Notes: generated by a model not told the origin, from the letters alone. Shown: positions 1 to 12,121, counted from the first letter of the stretch. The stretch is DNA of 64,000 nt from Atriophallophorus winterbourni (GCA_013407085.1 JACCGJ010005564.1:28241-92240); one strand, 5' to 3'. Program-made: numbers and translations.

Positions 1-295
1 GAACTATTCACAAAATTTCATCGGCAACAATGACTTCCATCACCTTGGATAACACTGGGAGAAGGGTGACAGGATCACTACGGCTTCCACCTTTGAAAAT
101 GGGAGTGATGATACCTTCCTTCCAACCAGTAGGGACTTCAGAGTTATCCATCAATTTTTGGAAATATGCCGCAAGCGGTTCGCAAAGTTGATCGGCAACT
201 GCGCACAATGCTTTCGGTGTGATACAGTCGATACCCGGTGATGAGTTGAGTCGAAGTTGCATGATTTTTTCTCGGACTTTGCTGGCCGAAAACAT
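1..295 (-). pseudogene. Reverse transcriptase N-terminal fragment (CR1-like LINE)
   Basis: An open frame of 95 codons enters from the window edge. It shows the N-terminal RT block of CR1-type elements: a P-G-[IM]-D box, then a leucine-rich helix (EPLAAYFQKLMDNSEVPTGW), then ITPIFKGG and a degenerate SDPVTLLPVLSKVME box where PxNYRPISLL-type residues are usual. The catalytic F/YADD motif would lie outside the window. This is retroelement relic sequence, not a host gene. Confidence 0.75.
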
Positions 296-541
296 AATAC
301 GAGAAGGTTAAGATGATGGAGTCAAAATCATAGGGAAAATTAGAGAGGGGTTTTGGAAAATCGGCATGTAATGTGATCCTGAAACATTTCCCTCATCCTT
401 TGATGTCGTCGTGGAACCTATATTGGTGGTAAGTGAAGGGATACCAGCCAGAACCTTCCGTTTATTGTTGATAAATTTGTACAAGAGCTTATTGTTTTCA
501 AGGAATTGACCGGTGAGTTTACTTTGATAATCAAATTTATC

Positions 542-1159
542 CTAGCGCACCAGTCCCGTGCAATGATTTCGTAATTTTCTGTGACACTCCCAATCATTTG
601 GCAGTTGCGTCAGTTTGAAATCAGTCAACGCGGCATTTCTGCGGCACATCCATTTACGAGTTCTGCTCCGAATGAATGCTTCGGTGGTTTTTCGCAGAAC
701 GGGTTTTGAGACTGAAGAAAGCTCTAGCATCTGGTGCCACTTGGTAACAAAATTTTGCCAAGCTGAATCCGGACTATCCTCTAACATTAAATCGAAGCTA
801 TAGGCGGCTACAACGTCATAGTAAATGCCGTAGTCAGTGACCGTCCGTAACCGAGAGCCCTCATGGTTGAGGTAGTTAGCATAGCACACAAAGTCAAAAG
901 TTAAAACTATATGGTCGATTTTGCCTAACGGAGTTTCACTCAAGATTTCCTCAATCATCAACTCCTTATTCGTCAGTAAGAGGTCCAATAGAGAAGGCGT
1001 GTCAGTTCCACGAAAACGTGTCGGTTCAGTCATGTGATTGTACAAAGGGTGACTTCCTATCAGTTCATGCAGCTCCCAAGCAAAAGTATCGCGGGAGGGT
1101 CCAACAGTCAAACTGGGTGAATTGAAATCTCCCATCAACAAGACGTGACTATGTTGCAT
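542..1159 (-). pseudogene. AP-endonuclease domain of CR1-like LINE
   Basis: The 205-codon open frame contains LLMGDFNSPSL (endonuclease GDFN motif), then RGTDTPSLLDLLLTN and a K-[IS]-DH box (GKIDHIVLTFDF), the C-terminal half of an exonuclease-endonuclease-phosphatase fold. The linker that follows (KTTEAFIRSRTRKWMCRRN) is typical of the region between endonuclease and RT. In an active copy this domain nicks target DNA to prime reverse transcription. The N-terminal half lies in other frames at 1160-1620 with stops, so the copy is inactive. Confidence 0.8.
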
Positions 1160-2208
1160 TGATGAGGCGGATTCGAAGGAGTGTAATAGGTCGACATCAG
1201 CAACAGGTTAAGCATTTGGTGGGCGGTAGATCACTTCCAGTAGAGCAGAATCACTTTTTCTGAGCTGCAAGCGGCACCCTAGTGAATCTATGGTTTGCAG
1301 ACGAATGTGAGATAGTGGTTCACAGTGGAGTGAGGAGTTATGGTACAAAGGAACTCCATTACCCTTGGTGGACGATCTTTCCGAATGTCAATCATACCAG
1401 GAAGTGAAATTTTGGCGTCCGCAACGGAAATGATCACCATGTCTCAGTCACAGCTATCACGTCGAAACGTTGAGCAGCGTCTCGAAGACGAAGTTCAGTA
1501 AGTTTACTGAGTAGGCCTTGGGCGTTCGCATAGAAACACTTCAGGCTTTCGCGCGATATGGCGGAGTCTGCAGAGTTGTTTTGGGCGTCCATTACGCCGA
1601 TCGTAATAGGACCGGCTGGCTTAAGTTTTTTGAGGCATCAACACTTTTATCGGCAGAATCACACTGAAGCTTGTCGATTAGCTTTCTATCGCTTTTTAGA
1701 TGATTATAGTTAGATTTGCATATTGCTAGTTCGTTTCTAAGTTCTGACTACTCTAAATCTAATTTTTTTAATTCAATCAGAATTATTGAAGTGCCACTGT
1801 CTAATCTGACAGTACAATTACTTAGCTTGGATAATTTACGTAGCTTAATTCGAGAAGATAATATGGTTTTCGAGTGCATGCCTTCACCGGAAATATTTGA
1901 TGGATTCAACAGATATTATTTCAATGAAATTAAGTTAAAATATGTAACGAGAATACGTTGAATACAAGCAGAGCAAGTGTAATCAAAGAATTGGAATCAC
2001 GTACCAAATTCGAGCAGCTTGTGACCTTCAAGCTGATGTCAATGTTTAGATTGAGGATGTTATCAAGCGACCTTATGTTGTAGTTTTGTTTGAAAGAAAG
2101 TGTTACTGAAGGATCTTATGTATGTATTAGTTTTAAGGTAAAAGGTCTTTTAGATCCTCTGAAGAATGTAGTTATCAGCGTGTGTGTCATTTATGACTTT
2201 CCAAGTTG

Positions 2209-4070
2209 TTAGTCGAGTGTCTCTGATGGATAAGCATCCCGACTGTAGAGCTGGGGATGCTCTAAATCCCCCATTATCAATATTTGAGTCTCCTTCCGCG
2301 TTGTCACAGAGCTTAAACCAACAATCAGTTTATTGTTTAGGTTAAGAGGTGCTGCTACAGAACGATAGATCACTCCAATAATGCATTGGTTTCCTGAAGT
2401 GAGAGTCAGATGGCACCAAAGTGTTGCGAGTATATCAAGTGTCTCATCGCTCATAAAACTACAGATACGCGACTGCTTGAAATAGAGGGCTACTCCTTCT
2501 CCATCACTCAAACTGTCACGCCGAAAAGAGAAATGCTGGGCAAGGCAAGTTCTTTGTCAGACAATGATATATGGAACCACGTTTCTGTTAGGGCAACTAT
2601 ATCCGGCATCGTTTCATTACAAACCTTAGACAGTTCGATTAATTCGTTGCTGAGGCTGTTCGTGTAGTTATAGATGGACTTGATCGTATTTTTCGTGATA
2701 AATGACGGAGTGTAAACTGGAGTTATTAGTAGTGCTGCTCTGGAATCGAACTTGACACGCTTTTACCTGCATATCATTCATGAATAAATCTATAAATCTA
2801 AGAATTACTAGTAACAATTGGATGGGCGTGTATTTTGTTTGTGTTGATATTGCTTGAGTGACAGATTCAAAAAATTGTATGAGGTTTTAGATTCGGATTT
2901 TGATCGATTTCGGATTGAGCGGCATTTGCGTTATTCTTTTAGGTGGAATCATTTGCCTGTGTTTGCATCTCAATGTTTTCTTGGTTGACCGTTTTACTCT
3001 GAATTCGAATATTGTCACGTACGTTTACGCCAGGATCTGATAGAATAACCTTATATGGAAACTTATGTTTCAAAGCTTTAACGCGCGCATTTTAGCCTAT
3101 ATGCCATGGCGCTGCTTAGTAGGGTCACTTTCAGCGAATTTGGACTCACGTCATTGTACTTCGGAGATTGTGGTAGACGGAAAATATCGACCGCAACTTC
3201 CTCGGTAATATTTTTCCAGGAATCTCCAATGCAGTCGGTCGTGGCTAGCGCGTTCTTGAGTGGAAGAGTCACCAATGATTTCTTGGATCCCGAGTAACAC
3301 ATGATTACGGGAGGAATGGTTTCCGCGATAAGTGGTTGTGCCTCTTCTTTCCCGCAAGATAATATCGGGTTAAACACGGCAGTGTTTGTCGAAGCAACTT
3401 CGTAGCATTTTTTCCTAATCCCCATGCACCCAATGAGGATAGCAGACCCTGGCGAGACAAACCTCATTGACTGGGGGCTGCCCAGCTTGAGGCGGGCGGT
3501 AGCCGTCTAATGAGACCTGGAAGTCTCTCTCACCGTCGAAAGTAGCCCCTGGTGCTTAGCTCTACGCCATTCGAGCCATAGCTTTTAACCGGTATCTGCT
3601 GCATCCCGTGTTATTGTCCGTAGAAGCTGAATGGAGTGTTCTCATCATTGGTGCGTTGTGATGTACGCCAGGGCAGTTCAATATGAAGAACTAGCTGTTG
3701 CCCATGCAGCAAGTGCTCCCTCTTCACGGCACCAATGGAATCAAAGGAACAGCTAGGCTGATATATTTAGACAACGATGATGTCGCAGGAGCTGGCAGGA
3801 CGAAGTTAAATAAAATTCGGACTGCCTAACGGGACTCCTGCTCCGGATTTTTCCTCGAGGTTGACTCCTGAAGCTTTTTCCATGATTGGATGTACCCACA
3901 AGGAAGTGGAGGTTCCAGATAAAAAGTTTCCTTCTACTAGGTGGACCACTTTTATGGACTTACGAGCTTCACCTGCCCGAAGCATGCTGGTTTTTAGACG
4001 CCAATCAACCACCTTCGCCTTTTCTCCTGTCAGTAGAAGCAGTTCCGTCGGGTCACACAGGACCACGAGT
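2209..4070 (-). mobile_element. Second minus-strand CR1-like LINE fragment (5' region, ORF1-like, endonuclease start)
   Basis: A second partial element lies upstream of the first in the same orientation. Its endonuclease N-terminus (2667-2209) reads PDIVALTETWFHISLS, then VSDGEGVALYF, then IMGDLEHPQL, which matches the start of an APE domain. At 3467-3078 is an open frame of 129 codons that I do not recognise but whose position suits an ORF1. The 3480-4070 stretch resembles an untranslated leader and contains a further open frame with no recognisable domain. Two endonuclease starts in a row show that at least two copies are juxtaposed here. Boundaries are approximate. Confidence 0.5.
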
Positions 4071-5085
4071 GCAGGCCAGGATCTAAACTTAGTTATCGGA
4101 GGCTATATAAGACGCGTGCCATTAGAGCATTATTAGAATTGGGAGCTTATCCCCAAAACCGCATGGCCGTGACAACCATGATGATGAACAAGATAATAAT
4201 GGCACACGCTAGGCTACAAAACGGCTCATTTAAATGGAACAATCTTTGCTTTATTAGCGCACACATGCAACTGAACAACATCGTTAGTCTTCTTCGATGG
4301 GTCAACGGCATCTGGTGTCGTTATTGTTTAACTCATTTCGGGTGATCAAAATGCGCAAATGAAGCACAGAAACTGGAATAAGATGTTACCACCCCACTCG
4401 ACACATATATACAAAATTCATATAATTAATACAGCGACATTCACGCGACACTATTTCGTTTCAAGATTATTTGAATGTCGTGCACACAATCCATTTTTAG
4501 GCTCTCCAAGAACTATTTATGGTTGGGTTTGGCCGATGACTTGCGTTATTATAAGCGAATGAGCGCACGATAACGTATGTGTATGTTTGTTCCAAAGATG
4601 CAGAATAGAATATTTTGCATAGGATATGATATGATTAATTCCAAACTCTTAATTAACAAGAAGCATACAGAGAAATATGAAAATTACATCCCAATGGAGA
4701 ATATTGTATCGTCTGTCTCTAACGTGTTAACGAAACAAAGCTAATAAAATTTCAAATTTATGTAACATAAGACGGAATAAGGTCAACATCTCCGGTCAAA
4801 CCATGTCAAACTTACTCACCCACTGGTATTTGATATTCTACATTCCCACCGGAACTGCCGTCGTTTCTTCTATTTGGTGCGCGATTGTTTCCTAAGGAAC
4901 TCTCCACCGTCAGATGTACAATCATTTAGTAAAACGATTTTCAGGAACAAATTGGATATATTTATGCGTAGTAATTCCACCCTACATCCCGTTTATATAA
5001 CATGATCTTCATCCATCGTACCGAGACAATACGTGACATTCTTTAACTGCAAACCTCTCGATTTTTCTACTGCATCAGATTATTT
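4071..5085. other. No gene recognised
   Basis: AT-rich sequence with only short open frames on either strand and no family resemblance that I can see. Presumed intergenic. Confidence 0.5.
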
Positions 5086-5089
5086 TGTA

Positions 5090-5182
5090 TATGAATTTGT
5101 TGTCCTTATACGGATATCCTGTGGTGTTGTACAGCAACGCGCTTTTTTGAACCATAGATTCTTGAATCTTGCATCTGGAATC
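5090..5182 (+). repeat. CR1-like LINE 3'-terminal repeat, copy 1
   Basis: Shares an ordered set of words (ATCCTGTGGTGTTGTACAGC, then ATAGATTCTTGAATCTTG) with 8345-8420 and, more weakly, with 50110-50172 and 56047-56106. The last two lie directly downstream of CR1-like RT coding sequence, so this looks like the 3' end of that LINE family left as a solo remnant. Confidence 0.55.
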
Positions 5183-5419
5183 TTATGAGCCCGAACATCA
5201 AATCAATTTGATGCGAAATATACGATACTAGTAATGAACACCAAACCCTCGATCATGCTAGTGAAAAGCGTTCGGAACTTTTATAGTTGTACTATATCTT
5301 TCTGGCTATATGGCCTCCAAACCTGGATACATTATTCTAGATGCAACCATACTATAGATATCTGGAGAGATAACAGCACTCCAGATGTTCTGAATCTCAA
5401 TTCTGAGCGCAGTTAAAAC

Positions 5420-6005
5420 ACTTCTCTCATCACCCTTTGAAACGCCGCAGCACGTTGTTCGTACCACCTAAATTTTTTGCGGGGACTAGGTTTTTTAATT
5501 TTCTCAGTTGATTTTACCCCACGGAACTCGTGTGGTAGGTTAAATAGATGGTCTGTCTTATCCGCCTTTGAGTCGAAGCTTCTATTTCACTTATCAGATA
5601 AGGGATTTCCTACCTACTTCGTCAATATACATATAATAGGAGGGCGTAGATGGTTAGCTGGATCATGAATGAAGATGAATGAGAGAAACAGCTTGGAGAT
5701 TGAGCCCTGGGAAACCCCACTTGTGATATGTACAGATGCGGAGTATGTATCATCGACTCTGAAGATGAAGGAACAGCAACTAAGAAATGAGCGGATCCAG
5801 GCAAGTATGGCAATCGAAACTTCGATGGCTGAGAGTTTGAGAAAAAGGCACATGTTGTTCACAGAATCAATAGCCTTACTGAAGTCAAGATAGAAGAATT
5901 CTATCGCTATGTCATCAATCATTTTCTTAGTAAACTCGTTTAGAATGCACAACAAATTAGACCCACCTTTCATAAATCCGTGTTGTTCGGTATTCAGTTA
6001 ACAGT
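5420..6005 (-). pseudogene. Reverse transcriptase fragment of a CR1-like LINE
   Basis: Read on the minus strand this gives QHGFMKGGSNLLCILNEFTK, then FFYLDFSKAIDSVNN (RT motif A; D-F-S-K-A-[FI]-D-S-V), then HITSGVSQGSISKLFLSFIF (motif B, SGVxQGS). The YADD motif is lost. The copy holds about 190 codons and is truncated at both ends. The C-terminal part below 5614 continues in broken frames. Confidence 0.8.
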
Positions 6006-7082
6006 TTTTGGTTAGCAAAAAACAGATTTTCTATCTATAACCATTACACACTACACTAGTGAGGCTAATCTGTTGGTTAACATTCTCATCATTCGTGGAT
6101 ACACTTTTCACGGGTCATGATGACGTATTTTATACCATGTTGGCCAATATACGCTGAATATCTTGCATCTCAAAAGCAAACGCGCTCCAGAGATTGAGTT
6201 AAATAAGTACACAATGAGGTGATTGTACAGAGATTTTCAAGATAACATCTCGACGTTGCACGGTTTTAAAATGAATGTAAATCCTGTAAACTTTTTCTAA
6301 GTTTCAGAAAACTCATGAACATATGGGTTCACGTATAACTTCAGTTAGTTTATAAGCACGTGCATTTACATTGCCAAAACGTAGGCGTAGAAATTCCGAT
6401 TCGATGATCAAACGCCATTAGCGGAAACAATAATTTCAGGTAGCAAGTTCAAGAAGATACAGACACGTTTAGAACGAAATATCAGCGAGTAATTGATGAA
6501 TTTTACAATGCCACTGGTTGACTGCGTGTATATCATTACTCATGATATTTAAATAAATGTTTCAATGGGTGTTTGTTGTATTTATTGTATTGTATTTAGC
6601 CATCACATATAAGGCTTTTTATGTTAGAGAACAAACCCAGCATTTCCATACTCTCGTTTTACGTTAGATTCTGGTTGAATTGCACGATATTAAAATCGGG
6701 TGAGCAGTAATTTGCAGTTGTGAGCCAGGTTGTCCATCGTGCAATGCATGCTTCTTGTTTAGAATTATGTAAGTGTTAATGATTGTCCGCAAAGTTTCAG
6801 GCGAAATTGTTTTTAAAATCCGTCGCAATATTCACAGAAGCCCGGTACCCGATTTTAAATGTCTTTACGATGCATGCTGTTATAGTAATTTGTATAGTCC
6901 TACATTTTTTATCACCCTATTTTGTTAACATAGACATTATCGTTTCATTCCGATTACCGTTAACGCCATATTGATTTATCGATTTCTTTTTATCGTTGTC
7001 ACTCACAATTGATCCATTCTCTGTTCGTTAACTCAGTTAACGATATTTGTTTTTTTTAAATACCATTTGTACACAGTCAACA
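6006..7082. other. No gene recognised
   Basis: No open frame with a recognisable domain and no clear repeat shared with other parts of the window. Presumed intergenic. Confidence 0.5.
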
Positions 7083-7215
7083 CACTCATTAATAACAATA
7101 TAATACTTGTCCACGCACGGTCTTCGTTCTCATGTGGTTGTCTGGGAAGCAAAATTGTATGTGGATATAACTGGAACCCACGTAGTCACAGGATTAGTTC
7201 CTCAATATACATTAC
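7083..7215 (+). repeat. Left member of a direct-repeat pair flanking a gag relic
   Basis: Imperfectly repeated at 8110-8235 in the same orientation. Shared words in the same order include CATTAATAA, CGGTCTTC, GGTTGTCT, TATGTGGAT and AACTGGAACCCA. The two copies bracket about 0.9 kb containing a gypsy-like gag fragment. They could be decayed LTRs or two insertions of one dispersed repeat. Confidence 0.5.
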
Positions 7216-7309
7216 CAATTAATGAACCCGAACACTCATTTGATTCGATTCACGCGGTGACCTATAATACAAATAACGAAGACAAGGAGGAAGATGATTT
7301 TATCAATTA

Positions 7310-7797
7310 ATTCACGCTACTCGTGTTCAAAATGACTGATCCACGTCTCTGGTTTGCACAAGTGAAAGCTCAACTCAAGTTTGAATAATTCCAACCTTCG
7401 TTGCCAGAGAAGTTACTTTTTAATTTACGATCAACCTGCCACCGATCCTTACAATAAGCTCAAATCTGCAACTATCTCTCAAATTGGTCCCACCTATAAG
7501 CAAAAATTGCAAAAACTATTATCCAGCACTGAGCTAGGTGATCGAACACCTTCACAACATTTACGTCATTTGTTGGAGTTAAAGGAGACGCAGGAGTTTG
7601 ACGAACAAATAAAACGACAGATCTGTTTCCAGAGTTTGCAGAAAGATTTGAGCAAAGTTATGGTTATCATAGAAAACGACAGTAACCTAGACAAGTTTGC
7701 TATATTTGTAGATGAAATCTATGAGATCTCTGGTAACATGCTAATCCACACGGTGAGCCAAACACTTCCCATTAATTGTACTTTCAGCGCAGATTAA
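7310..7797 (+). pseudogene. Ty3/gypsy gag relic
   Basis: Starts with TDPRLWFAQVKAQLK, matching DPRLWFAQIEALFES in the gypsy copies at 11.5 and 15.9 kb. After a frame change it continues with KSATISQIGPTYKQKLQKLL, STELGDRTPSQHLRHLLELK and a C-terminal VDEIYEIS resembling the AKVADEVHHIA segment of the 11.8-kb copy. This is the capsid-like gag of the same broad family but clearly more diverged, so it is an older insertion. No protease or RT follows. Confidence 0.8.
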
Positions 7798-8109
7798 ATA
7801 AGGATATGTCTGATTTGATATCCCCGCTAAGCAAATTCGGTTCAAATTGTAGCACTTGAACAGAAATCGAAACCGTTTTCGCAATAAAAAGAAACACAAT
7901 TTGATCACTATATCACACAGGCAAACATGAACATCAAAGGTATCCAACTATCATCGCTATTTATTCCACGTACCCTATGCAGCTTCAAAAAACAATACCA
8001 CAATCATAAAACCGCGAAGCGAAGCAATCGAAACAGCTCTGTCTCGTGATATCACCAGCCGATAATTCTACATCACTGATTGTTCAACAAAGATGCTTTT
8101 TTGATCGAC

Positions 8110-8235
8110 ACATTAATAATATTATGCTATTTATCAACACGCGGTCTTCTTTCTTCGAGGTTGTCTCAGAGTCAAAATTATGTGGATCTAACTGGAACCC
8201 ATTCAGTCTCACGATTCATCCCTTACTATCCACTA
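8110..8235 (+). repeat. Right member of the direct-repeat pair flanking a gag relic
   Basis: Counterpart of 7083-7215, sharing ACGCGGTCTTCTTTCTTCG-like, AAAATTATGTGGAT and AACTGGAACCCA words in the same order. I judge identity by eye at roughly 70 per cent. Confidence 0.5.
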
Positions 8236-8344
8236 CAATGCAAACGAATATTTTTCAATCATACGAAGACAGTACAAGACATTTTATTTCTAACTACAAC
8301 ACCGTCAATCATTTTAGTGCCATAAATGTTTCTATATATTTATT

Positions 8345-8420
8345 TTCCGTATACAAATATCCTATGGTGTTTTACAGCTACAAGTTTGTTTATACCATAA
8401 ATTCTTGAATATTGAATCTT
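8345..8420 (+). repeat. CR1-like LINE 3'-terminal repeat, copy 2
   Basis: Contains ATCCTATGGTGTTTTACAGC and ACCATAAATTCTTGAATATTG, matching 5090-5182 and the tails at 50110-50172 and 56047-56106. Confidence 0.55.
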
Positions 8421-8569
8421 GAGTATGGTTTGCACAATAAAGGCACGGTTATATACCTTGCCAGTAAAACGACCAAGTCGTTACGAGTATACTGACTTAC
8501 AAAAAGTCAGCCCACGCAATTACTTGTGTCTATGTCAGTGCAGCTTAGCATGAGATTACACAGCTCCAT

Positions 8570-10870
8570 GCGTACTCATCTCAGGTGATTTCAGCCTTCT
8601 AGACATAGATTGGACCGTCTTGTAGGTGTAGTCACCGAGCAATTCGAAACGTTTCTCAAATGGCTTCATGATCGTGTACTGTATCAGAATGTGAGTGATA
8701 CTACGAGGTTTCGTCATGGATGCACTCCATCCACTCTCAATCTGAAATTTTCGTCCCAGTCCGAAGCCGTTAGATTTTTAAAATACCTCCACCGCTTGAA
8801 AAAGCTATTATTTCATGATAAGCTTCGAAACGGTACTGAGTTTTCACAAAACTATTGCTCGCCCTAGAATCAAATTTTGCTGGTCGACGATGATTTTCTC
8901 GTACAGACTTCAAATTCTTCCTTCAAGTTCTCTAACGATTTCAACGTTAGTGAAACCTGTAATAGAATTAGTATCTAAAAGAGTTGCAAGACAAGCACGC
9001 TTCACTGCAAGTCGGGAACAAGCCTTATAGGCCGCCATAGTGGTGTCGTCGAATTTGTCGTTATACCCAAAAACGAGATCGTTTATGGCAGCAATATAAT
9101 CTTTCTAAAATCTGGTTCTTGGGTCCGCTACTAAATCATTCGAAACGCTTTTGTTAAAATACAGTGTTTGCTCGAACAGAAGTATGAGTTATCTAAAGCT
9201 AGAGAAGCTAAATCCACTTCGAAAAGATTTCATAGCTACGTCTAATCAAAAGCAAAACCTTGGATATCGTTGGAGATTTGAAAAACTGGTGGACGGAGAA
9301 GTAGCTGATACCGATCTGTCTAAAGCAACTGCCTTCTCATTGTTCTTTAGTGGCGTTCAGAGACGTGAGAATTATTCAAATGCTCCATCGAGGTAATTTA
9401 ATCTACTACATGGTGCTCCCGCATTAGATGATATTTTCTCCAATGAATCCGAGGTGTATGAAGCACTTATCCATGTTCGCGTCAACAAAGCTGAGGGACC
9501 AATGAGTATCCACACAATTATGCTAACTAATCTCGTCCCAGTGCTCACGAAAGCTTCATACAAGCTCTTCATTTCATGCTTGAACACAGGATTGGTTCCT
9601 AATGAATAGGAAGAAGCCATAATCGAACCAATACACATGGGTTGTTGCAGATGAACTATTGGTAACTATAGACACGTCAGTCTGACTAGCATAGTCTCGA
9701 ATGTATTGCAAAAACTACTGCGTTACAAAATCTGTCATCATCTTTGTCGGCATTCTCCACTGAGTGTAACTCAACATGGATTACTTAGGAGTTGATCCTG
9801 CCTGACTAACCTTCTTAGTTTCCTCAAAACTGCCACTAAATGGATGGATGAATGGAAGCCTGTCGAAGCCCACTACCTAGACTTCAACAAGGCTTTTGAC
9901 TCCGTAAATCACCGCCTTCTAGATATTGAGCTAGCAGCAAAAAGGTATACGGGGTTGTCTACTTGCTTGGATAAAAGACTTCCTTACAGGTAGGACATTC
10001 AGAGTTCGGGTATGATCTACGTTGTCGAATCAAACCGACGTGAATCGTGGGGTACCCCAAGGGTCGTAACTCGGTTCTCTTCTATTTCTGATTTTCATTG
10101 ATCAATTGTCGTTTTCATTGAAATGCCCATACCTTGGATTGAGATACCTTGATGCAAGACCTAGAGTAGGGCATAAACTTGTCATCCCCGTAGGAACCCT
10201 TACTGAACCTCAAGGAGAGCCAACTCTTGTCTGCACTGGTTGTTAAGATTTCAGTCCAGGTTTCCGGAACTTTTCACAATGTTAACTCCACAGAGCTTGT
10301 TAAAGATTTAGGAGTACAAGTATGGAGTGTCTGCAAATAGGAGGACCAATGTGGCGCAGTAGCTCTACGTGCTCGCAAATCGCTCTTCAGGCCGAGATCC
10401 GTGCAATCCAACAAAAGACCCGATGTATTACTGCCCGTTTACAAGACATTAGTTCTACCGGATCTAGAATATTGTGTTAAGGCGATGTGCTCTTACTACA
10501 AGGAGGACATCGTTCAACTCGAAAGCGTACAACGTCTCGCAACTCGCATGATTAAGGGTCAGCGAGGGATACCAATATGCCGCACGCCTGAAGTCCATTG
10601 ATCTTTTCTGACTTAGACACCGTCGTTTAAGAGACGATTAAATTGAAAAATTTAAGATCTTGAATCGGTCAAGTGAAGATTTCGTGATCGACTTCTTTGC
10701 CTCAAGTCCCTAGCTGGGCACGCGAACACTTAAACTGGCTAAAGAGCGATTTAGGCTAGACAAACAGGTTAATCTTTTCCAGCCTCAGTGTGGTAAATTT
10801 CTTGACCCGGATACAAGAAGAACTTTTATCCTGCACTTCTGTTACGAGTTTTAAGAATGGTTAAGGCCGC
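8570..10870 (+). mobile_element. CR1-like non-LTR retrotransposon, degraded
   Basis: In plus-strand order the translation shows the endonuclease GDF motif and its tail (DTTRFRHGCTPSTLNLKFSS), then an RT with IGNYRHVSLTSIVSNVLQKL, AHYLDFNKAFDSVNHRLL (motif A) and a collapsed motif B/C region near 10050. A conserved C-terminal block follows: PVYKTLVLPDLEYCVKAMCS, then VQRLATRMIKGQRG. Stops and frameshifts occur throughout (for example near 9608, 9655 and 10010). The YADD catalytic box is not recognisable, so the copy cannot be functional. Confidence 0.85.
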
Positions 10871-11023
10871 ATCTGGGGTAAGCTCTTTCCTGAATACTCC
10901 CCCGAATTGTTGTGTAAGATTAGTTAGTTCACCATTTTCAGCGTTATCTTTTAAATAATGTTATTGCCATAGCTCTGTTTTTTGTACACAACAGTTTTTC
11001 AGCTGAGCTCTCACCTTTTTTCT

Positions 11024-11311
11024 ATTTGCATAACTTTTACTGCGTTTGTTTTACTGCTTATGTCGATTAGCGGTTTATGTACAGATTAAGCGCGCGGTTT
11101 TTGGATTACACGTGGCGTGACGCATCTCTTGTTCTGTTTTGAGAATAGCTTCATCCACTGTCGTGATTGTGCTGGAGTTCATATGTTCTGTGGTTGCATG
11201 ATATAAACTACATCGGAATAGCATTGTGTTTCGACTATAAACTGTTAGTGGTAACACTCCTAGTTGCCCAGTCTTATTTAATACTTTATCTTGACTAGGT
11301 TTACCACTACA
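11024..11311 (+). repeat. 5' LTR of the gypsy element (lacks about 16 bp at its left end)
   Basis: Matches 15474-15761 with five mismatches by my count over 288 bp (offset 4450). Homology starts at ATTTGCATAAC, and the first bases present in the right LTR are replaced here by unrelated sequence. The right end is ACTACA just before the PBS. Confidence 0.9.
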
Positions 11312-11313
11312 AT

Positions 11314-11331
11314 TGGTGGGCCCGAATTTGG
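11314..11331 (+). other. Primer-binding site, tRNA-Trp-like
   Basis: TGGTGGGCCCGAATTTGG begins two bases after the LTR end. The first 12 bases differ at two positions from the tRNA-Trp 3'-end complement; the equivalent site at 15764 has TGGTGAGCCCGA, a single mismatch. Confidence 0.6.
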
Positions 11332-11398
11332 ATTACTTTCTCATCCATTCCCGTATACGCATTTTGCTTTCGCATTTCGCGCATTATTTTTTCACAAC

Positions 11399-11980
11399 AT
11401 GAAATCTGACAGTGAATCCAACGATTCGCAGAGGAAAAAATATGCCATTTTACATTACCCAAATTTGATTTTAGTGATCCTCGTTTATGGTTTGCACAAA
11501 TTGAAGCGCTATTCGAATCATATCGCGTCACGACGCAACGAACACAGTACAATCGTGTGGTTGGCATGCTCCCGCCTTCAGTTGCCAAGAAAGTTGCTGA
11601 TCTGATTTACACCCGTCCGTCCACTGATCGTTGCGATGTCCTGAAATCAACTGTGATTTACCGCATTGGCTCGACTGACGAACAGAACTTACGCAAGCTA
11701 CTTTCTGGCGCCGAACTTGGTGACCGTTCCCCTTCCTAACATTTGCGCCACCTTAAGCATTTGCAGGGCGGTCGACAAAAAATAACAACAGTGTATTGCG
11801 ACAAATATGTTTGCAGAGCCTCTCTCAAGAAATTCGCAAAGTGCTGGCCGTCATGGATGCTAACACCAGCTTAAACCGACTCGCCAAGGTGGCAGATGAA
11901 GTTCATCACATTGCACACAATGTGTCCATCTCCACTGTATCCCAAAACCCCACACCTAATTTTCCTTATTTTCCTTGAGA
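11399..11980 (+). pseudogene. gypsy gag, frameshifted
   Basis: ATG at 11399 opens MKSDSESND. An early frameshift relative to the second copy at 15850 puts the next segment in another frame. The capsid-like core reads LWFAQIEALFES-type residues across the break, then SVAKKVADLIYTRPS, VIYRIGSTDEQNLRKLLSGA, ELGDRSPS, a stop at 11737, and SLSQEIRKVLAVMDANTSLN with AKVADEVHHIAHN. This is the conserved gag N-terminal domain of flatworm gypsy elements. At 12118-12181 a CHCC-like box (C, H-RRFGAKAIHSMLPC) has one Cys changed to Ser and a stop inside. Confidence 0.85.
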
Positions 11981-12121
11981 AAAAACTTTCTGACCTGAAA
12001 TCCCAGTTCAATGAATTCTCCTTACAAATCCGAAACCTTTCCCGTGCCCAGAGTACCTCTCGTTGAGATTTTCTCAGCGGTTTAAAACAATATCCAACAG
12101 TCGCTCAAATAGGCCTACTAT

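Larger units (their letters stand above)
1..1990 (-). mobile_element. CR1-like non-LTR retrotransposon, fragment cut by the window edge
   Basis: Read on the minus strand, this holds in order a Lys/Glu-rich ORF1-like piece with stops (about 1960-1650), an AP-endonuclease domain (1620-542) and the start of a reverse transcriptase (295-1). The rest of the RT and the 3' end would lie before position 1. Domain order and motifs fit the CR1/Jockey group: a GDFN endonuclease motif, and an RT opening with SSPGIDCITPKAL followed by GWKEGIITPIFKGG. Several stops and frame changes break the reading frame, so this copy is dead. Assignment to CR1 rather than Jockey is by resemblance only. Confidence 0.75.
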
